From the NCBI GenBank assembly GCA_017303855.1, contig JAFLBL010000013.1, positions 1 to 64,000 on the forward strand: DNA of 64,000 bases, written 5' to 3'. The notes beneath the pieces were generated by a model. It was given only the letters and a program-made list of their open reading frames with translations, was not told the origin of the DNA and did no database searches. Position numbers and translations under genes: made by a program. The DNA is from Chitinophagales bacterium (GTDB lineage Bacteria; Bacteroidota; Bacteroidia; Chitinophagales; Chitinophagaceae). Shown here one piece after another: positions 50,361-60,217 of this stretch (its first letter is position 1; every line of letters begins with the position of its first letter).

Positions 50361-50885
50361 TTATTTCGCAGCGCCGGGGGGTAATTTAAGCTTGAGCTTT
50401 GCCGCCACGAGGGCCAGCATATCATCTCCGTCGGGCGCTACCAGCAAGGTTTCTTTGCTGATTACATGCGTATACCCTTTTTCTTTCGCTACCAGTTTAA
50501 TGGCATCATAGGCTTTGCGGTAAAGCGGAGCCAGGATTTCATTTTGTTTTCCTTCCAGGGCCTGGTTCACAATCTGCTGCCAGTTCTGGATCTGGTAAAT
50601 ATAAGAAGGGAGTTTTTTGGCGATTTCATCACGAACCGCTTTCGGTGTTTTTACAGAATCCCGGTACAGACTGTCATCCCATTGGTAACGTTGTACCAGG
50701 GAAGCATACTCGGGGTTCAGGGAATCTGACTGGTAACGCTCCAGGACAGAGTCGATTTTCGCTGTTTCGGGAAACAGGCTCACTACATCATCAATTTTAA
50801 TGTAGCCGATTTTAGTTTGTGCATTAGCAGTACCAGAGAAAGCCAGCAAACCCACTATTGCAATGACTGTAAGGATCTTTTTCAT
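50361..50885 (-). CDS. OmpH/Skp family periplasmic chaperone (second copy)
   Basis: A signal peptide (ending TANAQ) is followed by the OmpH fold: a small beta part (KIGYIKIDDVVSLFPE), a long helical hairpin and a C-terminal beta part (KGYTHVISKETLLVAPDGDD). Skp-type chaperones hold unfolded outer membrane proteins on the way to BamA. It has 174 residues. It is last in the bamA-ompH-ompH run. The sequence differs clearly from the neighbouring copy. Confidence 0.9.
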   Translation of the reverse strand: MKKILTVIAIVGLLAFSGTANAQTKIGYIKIDDVVSLFPETAKIDSVLERYQSDSLNPEYASLVQRYQWDDSLYRDSVKTPKAVRDEIAKKLPSYIYQIQNWQQIVNQALEGKQNEILAPLYRKAYDAIKLVAKEKGYTHVISKETLLVAPDGDDMLALVAAKLKLKLPPGAAK

Positions 50886-50958
50886 CTCGATTTTTTTGTT
50901 GTGCTTTATATGATTCTAAAAAAAGGCAGTTAGTTGCGCCTTAACTTTCTTTTATCAT

Positions 50959-51468
50959 TTACTTAACCCCCAGGTCTTTCAACACATCTTCGCTTTTGTC
51001 CAGTTTGGGGTCGGCAAATATAATGGTATTTCCCTCACTTTTATCCAGTACAAAATCATAGCCGCGGCTAACCGCCATTTTCTGTACCGCATTGAAAACC
51101 TTGTCCTGAATAGGCTTGATCAGTTCCTGGCGTTTCTTAAACAGATCTCCTTCAAAACCAAAGCGTTTACGTTGCAGATCCCGTACGTCTTTTTCTTTAT
51201 TAAAGAGCTGATCTTCTCTTTTTTTGCGGAGTTCTTCCGTCAGCATTACCTGCTCGGCATCATAATCCTTGTACATCTTATCCAGTTCAGCCTGGCGGGC
51301 GTCAATATCGCGCTGCCAGCCGGCCGCAATATCGTCCAGTTGTTTTTGTGCCTCTTTATACTCAGGCATTTTATCAAGAATATAGCGGGTATCTATGATT
51401 GCATATTTCTGGGAAATACCGGCAAAGCCCAGCCCCAGCATACAGACAAGAAGAAGCAACTTTTTCAT
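50959..51468 (-). CDS. OmpH/Skp family periplasmic chaperone (first copy)
   Basis: A signal peptide is followed by KYAIIDTRYILDKMPEYKEA, a long charged coiled hairpin (about 40-125, rich in Lys/Glu/Gln) and the closing SRGYDFVLDKSEGNTIIFADP, all typical of OmpH. It has 169 residues. It starts 26 bp after the bamA stop and acts in the same outer membrane assembly pathway. Confidence 0.94.
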   Translation of the reverse strand: MKKLLLLVCMLGLGFAGISQKYAIIDTRYILDKMPEYKEAQKQLDDIAAGWQRDIDARQAELDKMYKDYDAEQVMLTEELRKKREDQLFNKEKDVRDLQRKRFGFEGDLFKKRQELIKPIQDKVFNAVQKMAVSRGYDFVLDKSEGNTIIFADPKLDKSEDVLKDLGVK

Positions 51469-51494
51469 ATAGTGGAATTTGTGGTTTAGATATA

Positions 51495-54239
51495 TTATTC
51501 CGGCTCAAAGCCCAGCATAAAGGTAAAGCGGGATGCTCCTTTCAAGCCGGTCTGCCCGGGCTGAATACGGTCAAGTCCTACCCCATAATCAAATCCAAGT
51601 AATCCGAACATCGGCAGGAAGAAACGCATACCCACACCCACACTGCGACGCAGACGGAAAGGATTGTAATCTTTGTAATTATACCAGCCATTCGCAGCTT
51701 CAAAGAAAGTAAGCGCGTAAATGGTACTGCTGGGATTGGTCACGAGCGGGAAACGCATTTCCAGCTGGTATTTATTGAAAATGGTAAAGAACTGATTGGC
51801 TCCCTGCTGATCCGGGTTAATCGTGGGATCGGAATTATCATATACCGGGTAACCGCGATGGGCCACGATATCATAACCCAGTAATCCGAAGTTATTGGTC
51901 AGACCGGCATCACCCACCTGGAAGCGCTCAAAGGGAGAATATTCCAGTTTTTTGTTATAGCGACCCATGAAGCCGTATTTCGCTGCCAGTTTCATTACAA
52001 ACTGACGGTTCTTCTCCGCGCCTAATGCTTTTCCGATTGGCACATACCATTCCGCATTGAAACGCCATTTATGGTATTCCGGTTTTTTATACGGATCCAC
52101 GGCATTCACAATGTCCGGGTTGAATAAAGAATAGGGTGGCGTGAACTGCACACTGCCCAGGAAACTGGAACCACTGGTCGGGAAGATCGGGTTGAAAACG
52201 GATGAACGCTGCAGCGCAATCTTAAAGCTCAGGTTGTCGGAAATACCGGTTGGGCTGGCTCCCTGGAAGATACCATAGTTACGACGGGCATAACGGGTAT
52301 AGTTAAACGAATATACAAGGGTAAAGAAGTCATCCGGCCATTTCAGCTGTTTACCCAGCGATAAGGTAACCCCGGTTGTCTTCAGGTAAACCGTATCCGA
52401 TTTGGCTCTGTCAATGGTACCGGTAAGCGGGTTATACGCACTGGAAAATTTACTGTTGTTCAATCCGATTGTCAGTGAATTCCTTTTCTTACCTCCCAGC
52501 CAGGGTTCGGTAAATGAAGCACTGTAAGAACGGTAAGCACGGCCGTTGGACTGCATACGCAGACTCAGTTTCTGCCCATCACCGGTAGGAAGCGGATCCC
52601 AGGCAGATTTTTTCCAGATATTACGTACTGAAAAGTTATTGAAGGTAACACCCAGGGTACCGGTCAGACCGATACCACCACCCCAACCGGCCGAAAGTTC
52701 CAGCTGGTCAGATGATTTTTCTTCGAGTTTCCAGTTGATATCCACGGTTCCGTCTTCCGCATTCGGCACCACACCGGGATTAATCGTTTCCTGGTTAAAG
52801 AACTGCAGGTTGGCCAGTTCTCGCTGTGAGCGGATCAGGTCAGAACGGCTGAAGAGTTCACCCGGTACGGTTCTCAGTTCACGACGGATTACATAGTCTT
52901 TGGTTTTATCATTCCCGGCAATGGTAACATTCTTAACCCTTGCCTGAGGACCTTCCATGATCCGTATTTCATAATCTATGGTGTCGTTGTATACGGCCGT
53001 TTCCACCGGCTCAGCACGGAAGAAAAGATATCCGTCATCCATGTAGTAGCTGCTGATATCGCCACCACCGTCACCGGCGGCTTCTTTACCGAGACGTTTA
53101 TTCAGGATAGACACATTGTAAATATCCCCTTTGTTGATACCGAGAATCACATTCAGCAGGGAGTCGGTGAATTTGGCATTCCCTTTCCAGACGATATTAC
53201 CGAAGTAATAACGACGTCCTTCTTTTACTTTCAGGTCCACATTCAGGTTGCCATTCTGTGTTTTATACTGTGTGTCCGCCACGATCTGCGCGTCACGGTA
53301 ACCCATGGAGTTGTAGTAATCGAGAACCTTATCCTTATCTTCTTCAAACTTTTTGTCGTCGAATTTGGCGCCGCTGAACATTTTAAACCGGAAATATGGA
53401 TCCAGTAGAGCCTTTGTTTTACTAATGGAAAGGAATCCCCAGTCGCGCAGGTATTGATTAAATGAGAAAGTCCGGTTGGCTCCGAAAGGACTGACCGCGT
53501 TATCGGGATACAACGTAAACTTGGACATTTCCTTCGTACCCTTCATCTGTTTTTTCAACCGCAGATCGTCGATATTGTCATTCCCGAAAAAGCTCACATT
53601 GTTGATCCGGACCTTGGCACCTTTATCCACGTAGATATTCAGGATATTGGAGTTTACATAGGTGGTATCGGGTTTTTCTTCGAGCCGTACTTTAATGTTC
53701 CGGAATCCTTTATCGGCAAAATGTTTGGTAATCTTTTCGTTCAGTTCGCGGCGGATATTTTCAGTAATGATGGTCTGTTTGGTCAGTGTTACTTTAGCCA
53801 GGATATCTTCTTCTTCTGTTTTCCGCAACCCAAAAAATTTATAGTTGCCGAGACGGGGACGTTCCGTTACACTGATCTCGAGCCATACCTTATCTCCGTC
53901 GATCCTGGTAACAAAAATCTGCACATTGGAAAATAATTTTTGTCTCCAGAGGCTGGCAATCGCTTTACCAAAAACCTCCGCACCGGGATGAACGAATTTA
54001 TCGCCCGGCTGCAGGTTGGCAATGGAATAAACAATGGAAGTATCCAGGTAATTAACCCCGGTAATGGTGACTGAAGCGATGGTATATTCTTTCGCAATAC
54101 GGGCATTCTGCCAGTCAATCATTTTAGGATCCAGGGACGTGGGTTTAGTGGTATCCGGTTGTTCCTGTGCCAATAGTGTGGCACTGGTCATTACCGCAAA
54201 AAGCATAGTCATCCCCACCCTTTGTAAAAATCGTTGCAT
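51495..54239 (-). CDS. bamA: Outer membrane protein assembly factor BamA
   Basis: This essential Omp85 insertase folds beta-barrel proteins into the outer membrane. A signal peptide (ending LLAQ) is followed by five POTRA domains to about residue 470 (examples: IASVTITGVNYLDTS, VRINNVSFFGNDNIDD, ARVKNVTIAGNDKTKDYV) and a 16-strand barrel. It has 914 residues, longer than the E. coli protein, as is usual in Bacteroidota. It is followed directly by two ompH genes. uppS upstream is separated by a terminator. Confidence 0.96.
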   Translation of the reverse strand: MQRFLQRVGMTMLFAVMTSATLLAQEQPDTTKPTSLDPKMIDWQNARIAKEYTIASVTITGVNYLDTSIVYSIANLQPGDKFVHPGAEVFGKAIASLWRQKLFSNVQIFVTRIDGDKVWLEISVTERPRLGNYKFFGLRKTEEEDILAKVTLTKQTIITENIRRELNEKITKHFADKGFRNIKVRLEEKPDTTYVNSNILNIYVDKGAKVRINNVSFFGNDNIDDLRLKKQMKGTKEMSKFTLYPDNAVSPFGANRTFSFNQYLRDWGFLSISKTKALLDPYFRFKMFSGAKFDDKKFEEDKDKVLDYYNSMGYRDAQIVADTQYKTQNGNLNVDLKVKEGRRYYFGNIVWKGNAKFTDSLLNVILGINKGDIYNVSILNKRLGKEAAGDGGGDISSYYMDDGYLFFRAEPVETAVYNDTIDYEIRIMEGPQARVKNVTIAGNDKTKDYVIRRELRTVPGELFSRSDLIRSQRELANLQFFNQETINPGVVPNAEDGTVDINWKLEEKSSDQLELSAGWGGGIGLTGTLGVTFNNFSVRNIWKKSAWDPLPTGDGQKLSLRMQSNGRAYRSYSASFTEPWLGGKKRNSLTIGLNNSKFSSAYNPLTGTIDRAKSDTVYLKTTGVTLSLGKQLKWPDDFFTLVYSFNYTRYARRNYGIFQGASPTGISDNLSFKIALQRSSVFNPIFPTSGSSFLGSVQFTPPYSLFNPDIVNAVDPYKKPEYHKWRFNAEWYVPIGKALGAEKNRQFVMKLAAKYGFMGRYNKKLEYSPFERFQVGDAGLTNNFGLLGYDIVAHRGYPVYDNSDPTINPDQQGANQFFTIFNKYQLEMRFPLVTNPSSTIYALTFFEAANGWYNYKDYNPFRLRRSVGVGMRFFLPMFGLLGFDYGVGLDRIQPGQTGLKGASRFTFMLGFEPE

Positions 54240-54303
54240 GTGTTATTGTTCTGGTATCTTCCCCGTACAAACGGAGTTTAAATTGTTTATATTCTGCGAT
54301 TTA

Positions 54304-54331
54304 TAAAAAATACCGCCTGATGATACGGCGG
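54304..54331 (-). terminator. Terminator between uppS and bamA
   Basis: On the minus strand CCGCC pairs with GGCGG around a nine-base loop, followed by TATTTTTT. The remainder of the 54240-54386 gap shows no other feature. Confidence 0.7.
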
Positions 54332-54386
54332 CAAATTAACGGTTAATATCGAAAGTCTTTGTTAAAAGAAACCCGTCCGCACCTGA

Positions 54387-55148
54387 TCAGACCGGTGTTT
54401 CACTTTCTTCGAGCTGATCACTGGTTTTTCCAAAACGCCTTTCCCGGTTCTGGTAATCGGCAATGGCTTCATACAGGTTTTCTTTCCTGAAATCGGGCCA
54501 GCGCACATTGGTGAAATACAATTCCGCATACGCCAGCTGGTACAGCAGGAAATTGCTGATCCGGTATTCCCCGCTGGTGCGTATCATCAGTTCCGGATCG
54601 GGAAAATCGCTGGTACATAGAAAATGCTGCAGGGTGTCCTGATTGATCTGCTCCACCTGTAAACGGCCTTGTTTCACTTCAAAAGCAATATTTTTCACCG
54701 CATTCAGCAACTCCCAGCGGCCACTGTAACTCAGGGCCATCACCAGGTTCAGACCGGTATTCTCCCGGGTAATATCAAGTGCTTCATTCAGTTCATTCCG
54801 GGCATATTCGGGGAGCATACTCATATCCCCGATTACATGCAGCCGGATATTGTTTTTATTCAGGCTTTCCACTTCTTTCCGGATCGTACTCACCAGCAGT
54901 TCCATCAGTCCCACCACTTCGTATTCCGGACGATCCCAGTTCTCGGTTGAAAAGGCATAAAGGGTTAAATAGCCTACCCCGAGTTCCGCGCACCCTTCCA
55001 CGATATTCCGTACACTCTCCACGCCATGATAGTGACCAAAGAGACGGTCTTCCCCTTTCTCTTTTGCCCAACGCCCGTTTCCATCCATGATGATGGCGAT
55101 ATGTTTTGGCAGCCGGTTTTTATCAATCTTTTCGAGTAAGGAAGACAT
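54387..55148 (-). CDS. uppS: Isoprenyl transferase (undecaprenyl diphosphate synthase)
   Basis: This cis-prenyltransferase makes the C55 lipid carrier for cell-wall and glycan assembly. The catalytic Asp lies in IAIIMDGNGRWA, and the substrate-binding Arg in MIRTSGEYRISNF and RWPDFR. It has 253 residues, normal. The start codon is directly preceded by a hairpin plus six T and, 25 bp upstream, a perfect promoter element. Confidence 0.96.
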   Translation of the reverse strand: MSSLLEKIDKNRLPKHIAIIMDGNGRWAKEKGEDRLFGHYHGVESVRNIVEGCAELGVGYLTLYAFSTENWDRPEYEVVGLMELLVSTIRKEVESLNKNNIRLHVIGDMSMLPEYARNELNEALDITRENTGLNLVMALSYSGRWELLNAVKNIAFEVKQGRLQVEQINQDTLQHFLCTSDFPDPELMIRTSGEYRISNFLLYQLAYAELYFTNVRWPDFRKENLYEAIADYQNRERRFGKTSDQLEESETPV

Positions 55149-55172
55149 AAAAAAGCCCCTTTTAACGGGGGC
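55149..55172 (-). promoter_or_regulatory. Hairpin plus U6 forming the entire uppS leader
   Basis: On the minus strand GCCCC pairs with GGGGC around an eight-base loop, and TTTTTT follows and runs into the ATG. From the promoter at 55174-55181 the transcript should start at about 55170, within the 5' arm of this hairpin. It may be the terminator of the upstream gene, a control element for uppS, or both. Confidence 0.6.
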
Positions 55173-55173
55173 A

Positions 55174-55181
55174 CAAAGGTA
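55174..55181 (-). promoter_or_regulatory. TAnnTTTG promoter element of uppS
   Basis: A perfect TACCTTTG on the minus strand. The remaining gap up to 55338 is AT-rich and shows nothing else. Confidence 0.55.
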
Positions 55182-55338
55182 ATTTCAATTTTCGGGATTC
55201 TGTTCTTTTACCAGCTAAATCTGTGACCCCGGAAAAACAGGTCGGGTCTGCATTTTTTAATCGTTTATTCACTGAATAAATTAAATAAATAATTGATAGT
55301 CAGCGATATATTTGTGATTAATCAAATGATTACCCCGT

Positions 55339-56193
55339 TTATTTAGCCACAGCCGGGCACTTGTACGACTGCAGGTTAAAGCTCAGGTGGAGCATGGCCG
55401 TTACAAACTGATCTTTCTGCCGGCTGTTGCCCCGCTGCAATCCGTCCGTTCCGATGGGGGTTCCGAGTTCCCAGGAGCGATCGCTCAGGAGACGGGCATT
55501 GGAAGGGCTGCCATCCGGATTATTGGGGAAAATGGCCGGATTTACATAGGTCTTGCTTACATCATCCAGGTAATCAGTATTGGTAAAGCGATGCAATACT
55601 TCAAGGGCGATATTCATCCGGGAATTGAGTGCATACTTGATACCTCCGCCAAAGGGAATACTGAAAGCCATGGTGCTGTACGGCTTACGGTCAGGATAAG
55701 CCGCATTTCCTTGTCCTTCCGTACCTAGCGGGCGGAGCATTATTTTTTCACCACGCAGATAAGCATACGGATCATAGCTGAAAATACCTGCTCCGAATGT
55801 AATATACGGGGTGAAACTATAGCCGGGTTCGCCGGGCATAAACCGGAAGAAATTAAAATCGCCCTGCAGACTCAGCTCCCATACCCGGCTGTTGAAGCTC
55901 AGGTTACGGGACTGCATTACTTTGTTATGGGAATTATAGGAATCCGAATAACCCAGCTGGGCAAAGGATACACCAACACGGCCGGCGATATAATTACCAA
56001 AATTTTTACGAAAAAAAACGGTGGCGGCCATCTTGGGCCGGTTGAGTTTTGCCTTGGTATTCAGGTCACCAAAATAATGACCGGCACCTGCACCAAAACC
56101 AAATTCACCTTCCTGCACTACGGCATCCTGGGCTGAACTATGCATTACAGCTATACCGGATGCAAACACAAAAGCTAAAATCTTCTTTTTCAT
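55339..56193 (-). CDS. PorG-like (DUF6089) outer membrane protein
   Basis: A signal peptide (MKKKILAFVFASGIAVMHSSAQ) precedes a beta-barrel that begins GEFGFGAGAGHYFGDLNTKAKL, the hallmark of the DUF6089 family to which the type IX component PorG belongs. Barrel-like strands continue to ATVFFRKNFGNYIAGRVG, YITFGAGIFSYDPYAYL and HLSFNLQSYKCP. I chose the ATG at 56193 for its clean signal peptide. It has 284 residues. Its position near bamA and gld genes fits envelope assembly. Whether it is the functional PorG cannot be told from sequence alone. Confidence 0.82.
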   Translation of the reverse strand: MKKKILAFVFASGIAVMHSSAQDAVVQEGEFGFGAGAGHYFGDLNTKAKLNRPKMAATVFFRKNFGNYIAGRVGVSFAQLGYSDSYNSHNKVMQSRNLSFNSRVWELSLQGDFNFFRFMPGEPGYSFTPYITFGAGIFSYDPYAYLRGEKIMLRPLGTEGQGNAAYPDRKPYSTMAFSIPFGGGIKYALNSRMNIALEVLHRFTNTDYLDDVSKTYVNPAIFPNNPDGSPSNARLLSDRSWELGTPIGTDGLQRGNSRQKDQFVTAMLHLSFNLQSYKCPAVAK

Positions 56194-56260
56194 AACTATA
56201 AAATGGACGGGATTACCTAGAACGCTAAAAATAGCTATTTTCTTATTATCCGGAACCGGT

Positions 56261-57139
56261 TTAATTCCGTTTATCCAGTCCCCAGGTGAGTTTATTCCGG
56301 AGGGTTTGCAGAAAATTGTTCTCACTCAGGCGAACGAGGTTGATGCCAAAATCCTCTTTTTTAACGGCCAGGGTCACGTTTTTATTTACAATTTCCCGGC
56401 GCGAGTCCAGGGCACAGATTATTTTATCGGTCCGGCTTTCCACTTCAAAGGAAATGATATTGCTGTCAGGTACAATGATAGGACGCACATTCAGGTTATG
56501 CGGTGCCACAGGGGTAATAACAAAACTCCCGGCATCAGGGAATACCACCGGACCACCGCAACTGAGTGAATAACCGGTGCTGCCGGTGGGAGTGGCCACA
56601 ATCAACCCATCGGCCCAGTAACTGTTGAGAAACTCGCCATTCAGGTACGTATGAATTTTAATCATGGATGCCACATCCTGTTTATGTATGGAAAATTCAT
56701 TCAATGCATAGGGAATACTGCCAAATAAGGGCATATCGGCATCCACATGGATCAATGTGCGGGTATCATTCACATAGGTTCTGCGGGCGATCGCTTTTAC
56801 AGCGGTCTTTACTTCATTACGCCCGATACTGGCCAGGAAACCCAGTCGCCCGAAATTGATTCCCATGATGGAAATCTTTTTATCGCGTACCAGGGTAATG
56901 GTATCCAGTAATGTACCATCGCCACCGAGACTTATGATAAATTCTATTTCTTCTGTAAGGTCTTCCGATAAAGTAAAAGTCCGGGTGCCTTCCGGAATAC
57001 GGATTTCCGAACGGATCTGCTCGTAAAAATGATGAAAAATAACCGGCTCAATTTTCTGCAACTCCAGTTCGTCAAAAAAAAGCTGTACTTCTTCTTTGTG
57101 CTCTGTGTCAAAAATCCTGCTGTAGATAGCTGCCTTCAT
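56261..57139 (-). CDS. nadK: NAD kinase
   Basis: It phosphorylates NAD to NADP. The GGDGTLLDTI motif, the NEFSI stretch and ATPTGSTGYSLSCGGPVV are all present. It has 292 residues, normal. It starts 1 bp after the stop of the upstream Omp85-type gene, so the two are co-transcribed and probably translationally coupled. Confidence 0.96.
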   Translation of the reverse strand: MKAAIYSRIFDTEHKEEVQLFFDELELQKIEPVIFHHFYEQIRSEIRIPEGTRTFTLSEDLTEEIEFIISLGGDGTLLDTITLVRDKKISIMGINFGRLGFLASIGRNEVKTAVKAIARRTYVNDTRTLIHVDADMPLFGSIPYALNEFSIHKQDVASMIKIHTYLNGEFLNSYWADGLIVATPTGSTGYSLSCGGPVVFPDAGSFVITPVAPHNLNVRPIIVPDSNIISFEVESRTDKIICALDSRREIVNKNVTLAVKKEDFGINLVRLSENNFLQTLRNKLTWGLDKRN

Positions 57140-57140
57140 G

Positions 57141-58583
57141 TCAGAATATAGTCTTTCTGTGTAAATATAACCCGTTTTGCCCTAACTGGTTGAATGTGTA
57201 TTCCAGCCGGAAAATCACGTCATAGAACGTAACGATATCAATACCGATACCGGCTGAATGCAACATACGGTTGCTGAGTGCGTTTTCGCCGGGTTGCGGA
57301 TTGTGTACATAACCGCTGTTGCCAAATATTTTTCCAAAGATCCGGACGGGTATCTGGTCCGTGGTTTTCCCTTTCACCGGCATCCGGATACCGAAATTGA
57401 ACAGTTCCCGCGACAACGTCGTTTTAAGATAACCTCCCGCCACCCCATCTACAACGTAATACTCATAGCCCTGCATAAATACATCTCCGTATCCCAGGAA
57501 ACGTTTGTTGAAATAAGGTTGTTTGAAAGGCAGTTTTATTCCCCCATAAGCCATCGCACTGACAAAAGTTTTCGGAGACAGGTGCCAGCTGCCAAGTGCT
57601 TTCAGGTTCAGCTGCCAGAGGTTGTTCGACGCATTAATGCCTTTGCGGCTTAGCAACAGATTGGCCGCATATCCTTTGGTGGGGTAAGGAATATAATCCA
57701 CATCAAAGAAAGTCATATTGTAATACAACTCCGGAAAGCGGATGCGGTTGCGGCCTGCTTCAAAATAAGCCGGGTTCAGCTGTACAATCGTATCCTCCAC
57801 CACTTCGCTGGTATAACCAATTCCGATACTGTGTCTTGTTTTGATCGCGCGACGGTACGTCAGTTCGGCTTGTGTATTCAAAAAATTCCGGACATACCGT
57901 TTATTGTCTTTAAGAAACACCTGTTTGTCATGAATGGTATTGTAATTCAGTTCCCGGTTTTTCCCGGCCGCGAAACTGAACCGCATACCCCAGCGCATGG
58001 CTTTATCAATATACAAGCGGTCGTAACCGAGGGATATCTGCCTGGTATAACCGGACATCAGCCAGAGGCGGATTTTATCATTATTACCCGTGGCATTATT
58101 GTATAAAAGTTTGGCGCCATAGTTCACCCGGCTCAGACTGGCGTTCTGTTCCACCAGCCATTGATTCAGATTACGGTCCACGGGCTTAAAATAAGGGAGA
58201 GGGAACAGGTACCAACGTTCTTTTACGGACACGGTTATATCAATCACATTGCCGTTGAACCCTTTTGCCGCAACTATGACTGAATGAAAGAGTGTGGTGT
58301 TCATCAGTTGCCGGCGGGCGTCTTCAAATTTTGCTACCAGGTCCTGTAAGGTATATGCCTGACCCGGTTGCAATGGAATTTCGCGGAGAATAATGGGCTT
58401 CCTTGTTTTCTTATTGCCGGAGATCACGATCTCTCCCACAATATATTTCATAATGGCCGGCGCGGCCCCGGTATCGGCAGGAGATAAATCCATGGCCGCC
58501 TGTTGCGCGCAAAGCGAACAGCCAAACAAGAGCGCCATAATCAGCCCTGGAAAATATGGAACGTATTTCTTCTTCACTGCCAA
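57141..58583 (-). CDS. Small Omp85/BamA-TamA family outer membrane protein
   Basis: A signal peptide (ending CSLCAQ) is followed by one POTRA-like domain at about 45-125 (YIVGEIVISGNKKTRKPIIL) and a barrel of about 330 residues ending in the aromatic YLHRKTIF. It is shorter than BamA and resembles the one-POTRA surface-antigen proteins of Bacteroidota, whose function is unknown. The start may be TTG 58583 or GTG 58577 (MKKKYVPYF); I cannot decide. It is tightly linked to nadK. Confidence 0.85.
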   Translation of the reverse strand: MAVKKKYVPYFPGLIMALLFGCSLCAQQAAMDLSPADTGAAPAIMKYIVGEIVISGNKKTRKPIILREIPLQPGQAYTLQDLVAKFEDARRQLMNTTLFHSVIVAAKGFNGNVIDITVSVKERWYLFPLPYFKPVDRNLNQWLVEQNASLSRVNYGAKLLYNNATGNNDKIRLWLMSGYTRQISLGYDRLYIDKAMRWGMRFSFAAGKNRELNYNTIHDKQVFLKDNKRYVRNFLNTQAELTYRRAIKTRHSIGIGYTSEVVEDTIVQLNPAYFEAGRNRIRFPELYYNMTFFDVDYIPYPTKGYAANLLLSRKGINASNNLWQLNLKALGSWHLSPKTFVSAMAYGGIKLPFKQPYFNKRFLGYGDVFMQGYEYYVVDGVAGGYLKTTLSRELFNFGIRMPVKGKTTDQIPVRIFGKIFGNSGYVHNPQPGENALSNRMLHSAGIGIDIVTFYDVIFRLEYTFNQLGQNGLYLHRKTIF

Positions 58584-58618
58584 TTCAAAACAAGCCTGTA
58601 AAATACGGGGAAAACCGG

Positions 58619-59281
58619 TCAGATGCGCAGGTAATTCATCAGGTTGTCATAATTGCTTTTCAACTCGTTCGTATACAACTCTTCGCCAAAGAAATATTTT
58701 ACATTGTATTCATACCGTTGAAAGGTGGCCACAATATCGGATACCTCCGGCTTATTGATACGGATGGTCACCTGCATGATACCCGTTTCCGGGTCATTAT
58801 TTGTATTGAGTTGGGTAATCTGGGCATCATTGGTCTCCACCAGTTTGCTGATTTCATTAAAGGAATACTGGTTGCTGTCCACTTCCAGTACTATCAATCC
58901 ACCCGGCTCATTCAGGCTCATGAATTCGGAAGCATGTTTCAGGAGATCATTGTACACCACGGTGCCGATCAGGTCGCCCTCTTCATTTACCACGGGTACC
59001 ACACTGAGTCCGTTTTCGGCGGCTACCTGTACAGCACGCAGAAAATGTTCATGCCCTTTTACAGACATATTGGAAAAAGATTGCTGGAGGGAACTCAGTT
59101 CGTCATGGTCATTATCGGCCATCAATAAATCATCTTCGCTGATCAGGCCGGTGTATTTCTCCCCATCCACGATCGGGAGATGCGTTACGTGATTATCATT
59201 CATCAGCTGCAATGCCTGGTATACCTTATCGCTAAGGTGCAGGTAAGGGAGCGACTGGGATTCCAATTCTCGGGTTAACAT
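58619..59281 (-). CDS. CBS domain protein
   Basis: Residues 1-130 are a CBS pair (VYQALQLMNDNHVTHLPIVDG, GLISEDDLLM, GLSVVPVVNEEGDLIGTVVYNDLL), a module that binds adenine nucleotides. Residues of about 140-215 look like an ACT-type regulatory fold (GGLIVLEVDSNQYSFNEISKLVE). It has 220 residues. It lies upstream of the Omp85-nadK pair, 35 bp away, so may share their transcript. The target is unknown. Confidence 0.88.
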   Translation of the reverse strand: MLTRELESQSLPYLHLSDKVYQALQLMNDNHVTHLPIVDGEKYTGLISEDDLLMADNDHDELSSLQQSFSNMSVKGHEHFLRAVQVAAENGLSVVPVVNEEGDLIGTVVYNDLLKHASEFMSLNEPGGLIVLEVDSNQYSFNEISKLVETNDAQITQLNTNNDPETGIMQVTIRINKPEVSDIVATFQRYEYNVKYFFGEELYTNELKSNYDNLMNYLRI

Positions 59282-59347
59282 GGATAGCGGCTTTAAACGG
59301 TTCGTGTTACTGTAATAAAACGCATAGCCGGTTCAGGACAGCCATGA

Positions 59348-60124
59348 TCAGGCAACTGTTGCGTGTTCATTCAGTTTTTTCAAAAACTTATGCAGGATGG
59401 CATTAAACTCATCCGGCACCTCCATCATGGGCGCGTGCCCGCATTTGTCTACAAAATACAGTTCACTGTTCGGGATCAGTTTATTGAATTCACGACCCAC
59501 AAATGGCGGGGTTATGGTATCATTATTCCCCCAGACCAGTAAGGTCGGTTGTTTAATCTGGTTCAGTTCCTCGCCCAGGTTATTACGGATAGCACTTTTG
59601 GCCAGCGCAATAATTTTAATCGCTTTCAGGCGGTTATTGGTGATACTGTATACCTCATCCACCAGTTCCTTAGTGGCTACTTTCGGATCATAGAACGTCA
59701 GTTCCGTCTTTTTGCGTATAAATTCATAATCCCCTCTTTTGGGATAGCTGTCGCCCATCCCGTTTTCGAAGAGACCTGAACTTCCGGTCAGGATCAGTGA
59801 CTTAATACGTTCAGGATGTTTCAGTGTATGCACCAATGCCACATGGCCCCCGAGTGAATTACCCAGCAGGTGAACCCCGTTCAGGTCTTTTAATTCCAGA
59901 AATTTATGGACAAATTTGGCCAGTCCTCCCACAGAAGTATGCAGGATATCCATATCCAGCAGGGGAAGGATCGGTACAATAACCCGGTTATGGTGCCGGA
60001 AGTATTCAACCAGGGGTTCAAAATTACTCATTGCCCCAAAGAGTCCATGCAGCAGCACCAGTGGTTCACCACTGCCTTCTTCCAGGTATTTAAACTTCTC
60101 TTCTTGTTTAATTTCGTATTGCAT
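59348..60124 (-). CDS. Alpha/beta hydrolase
   Basis: The alpha/beta hydrolase fold has nucleophile Ser in LLGNSLGGHVAL, oxyanion region VLLHGLFGAM, acid Asp in LLVWGNNDTITPP and His in VDKCGHAPMMEVPDEF. It has 258 residues. The sequence resembles esterases and C-C bond hydrolases, but the substrate cannot be inferred. It has its own promoter about 95 bp upstream. Confidence 0.92.
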   Translation of the reverse strand: MQYEIKQEEKFKYLEEGSGEPLVLLHGLFGAMSNFEPLVEYFRHHNRVIVPILPLLDMDILHTSVGGLAKFVHKFLELKDLNGVHLLGNSLGGHVALVHTLKHPERIKSLILTGSSGLFENGMGDSYPKRGDYEFIRKKTELTFYDPKVATKELVDEVYSITNNRLKAIKIIALAKSAIRNNLGEELNQIKQPTLLVWGNNDTITPPFVGREFNKLIPNSELYFVDKCGHAPMMEVPDEFNAILHKFLKKLNEHATVA

Positions 60125-60217
60125 GGGCAGTCAATCTATGCGTTGTTGCTGGTTGCTAAAATAATTGTTTTGCCGTTAAATTCAGGTGTTTGTGCCACAA
60201 TTCCAACCTGATTTACG

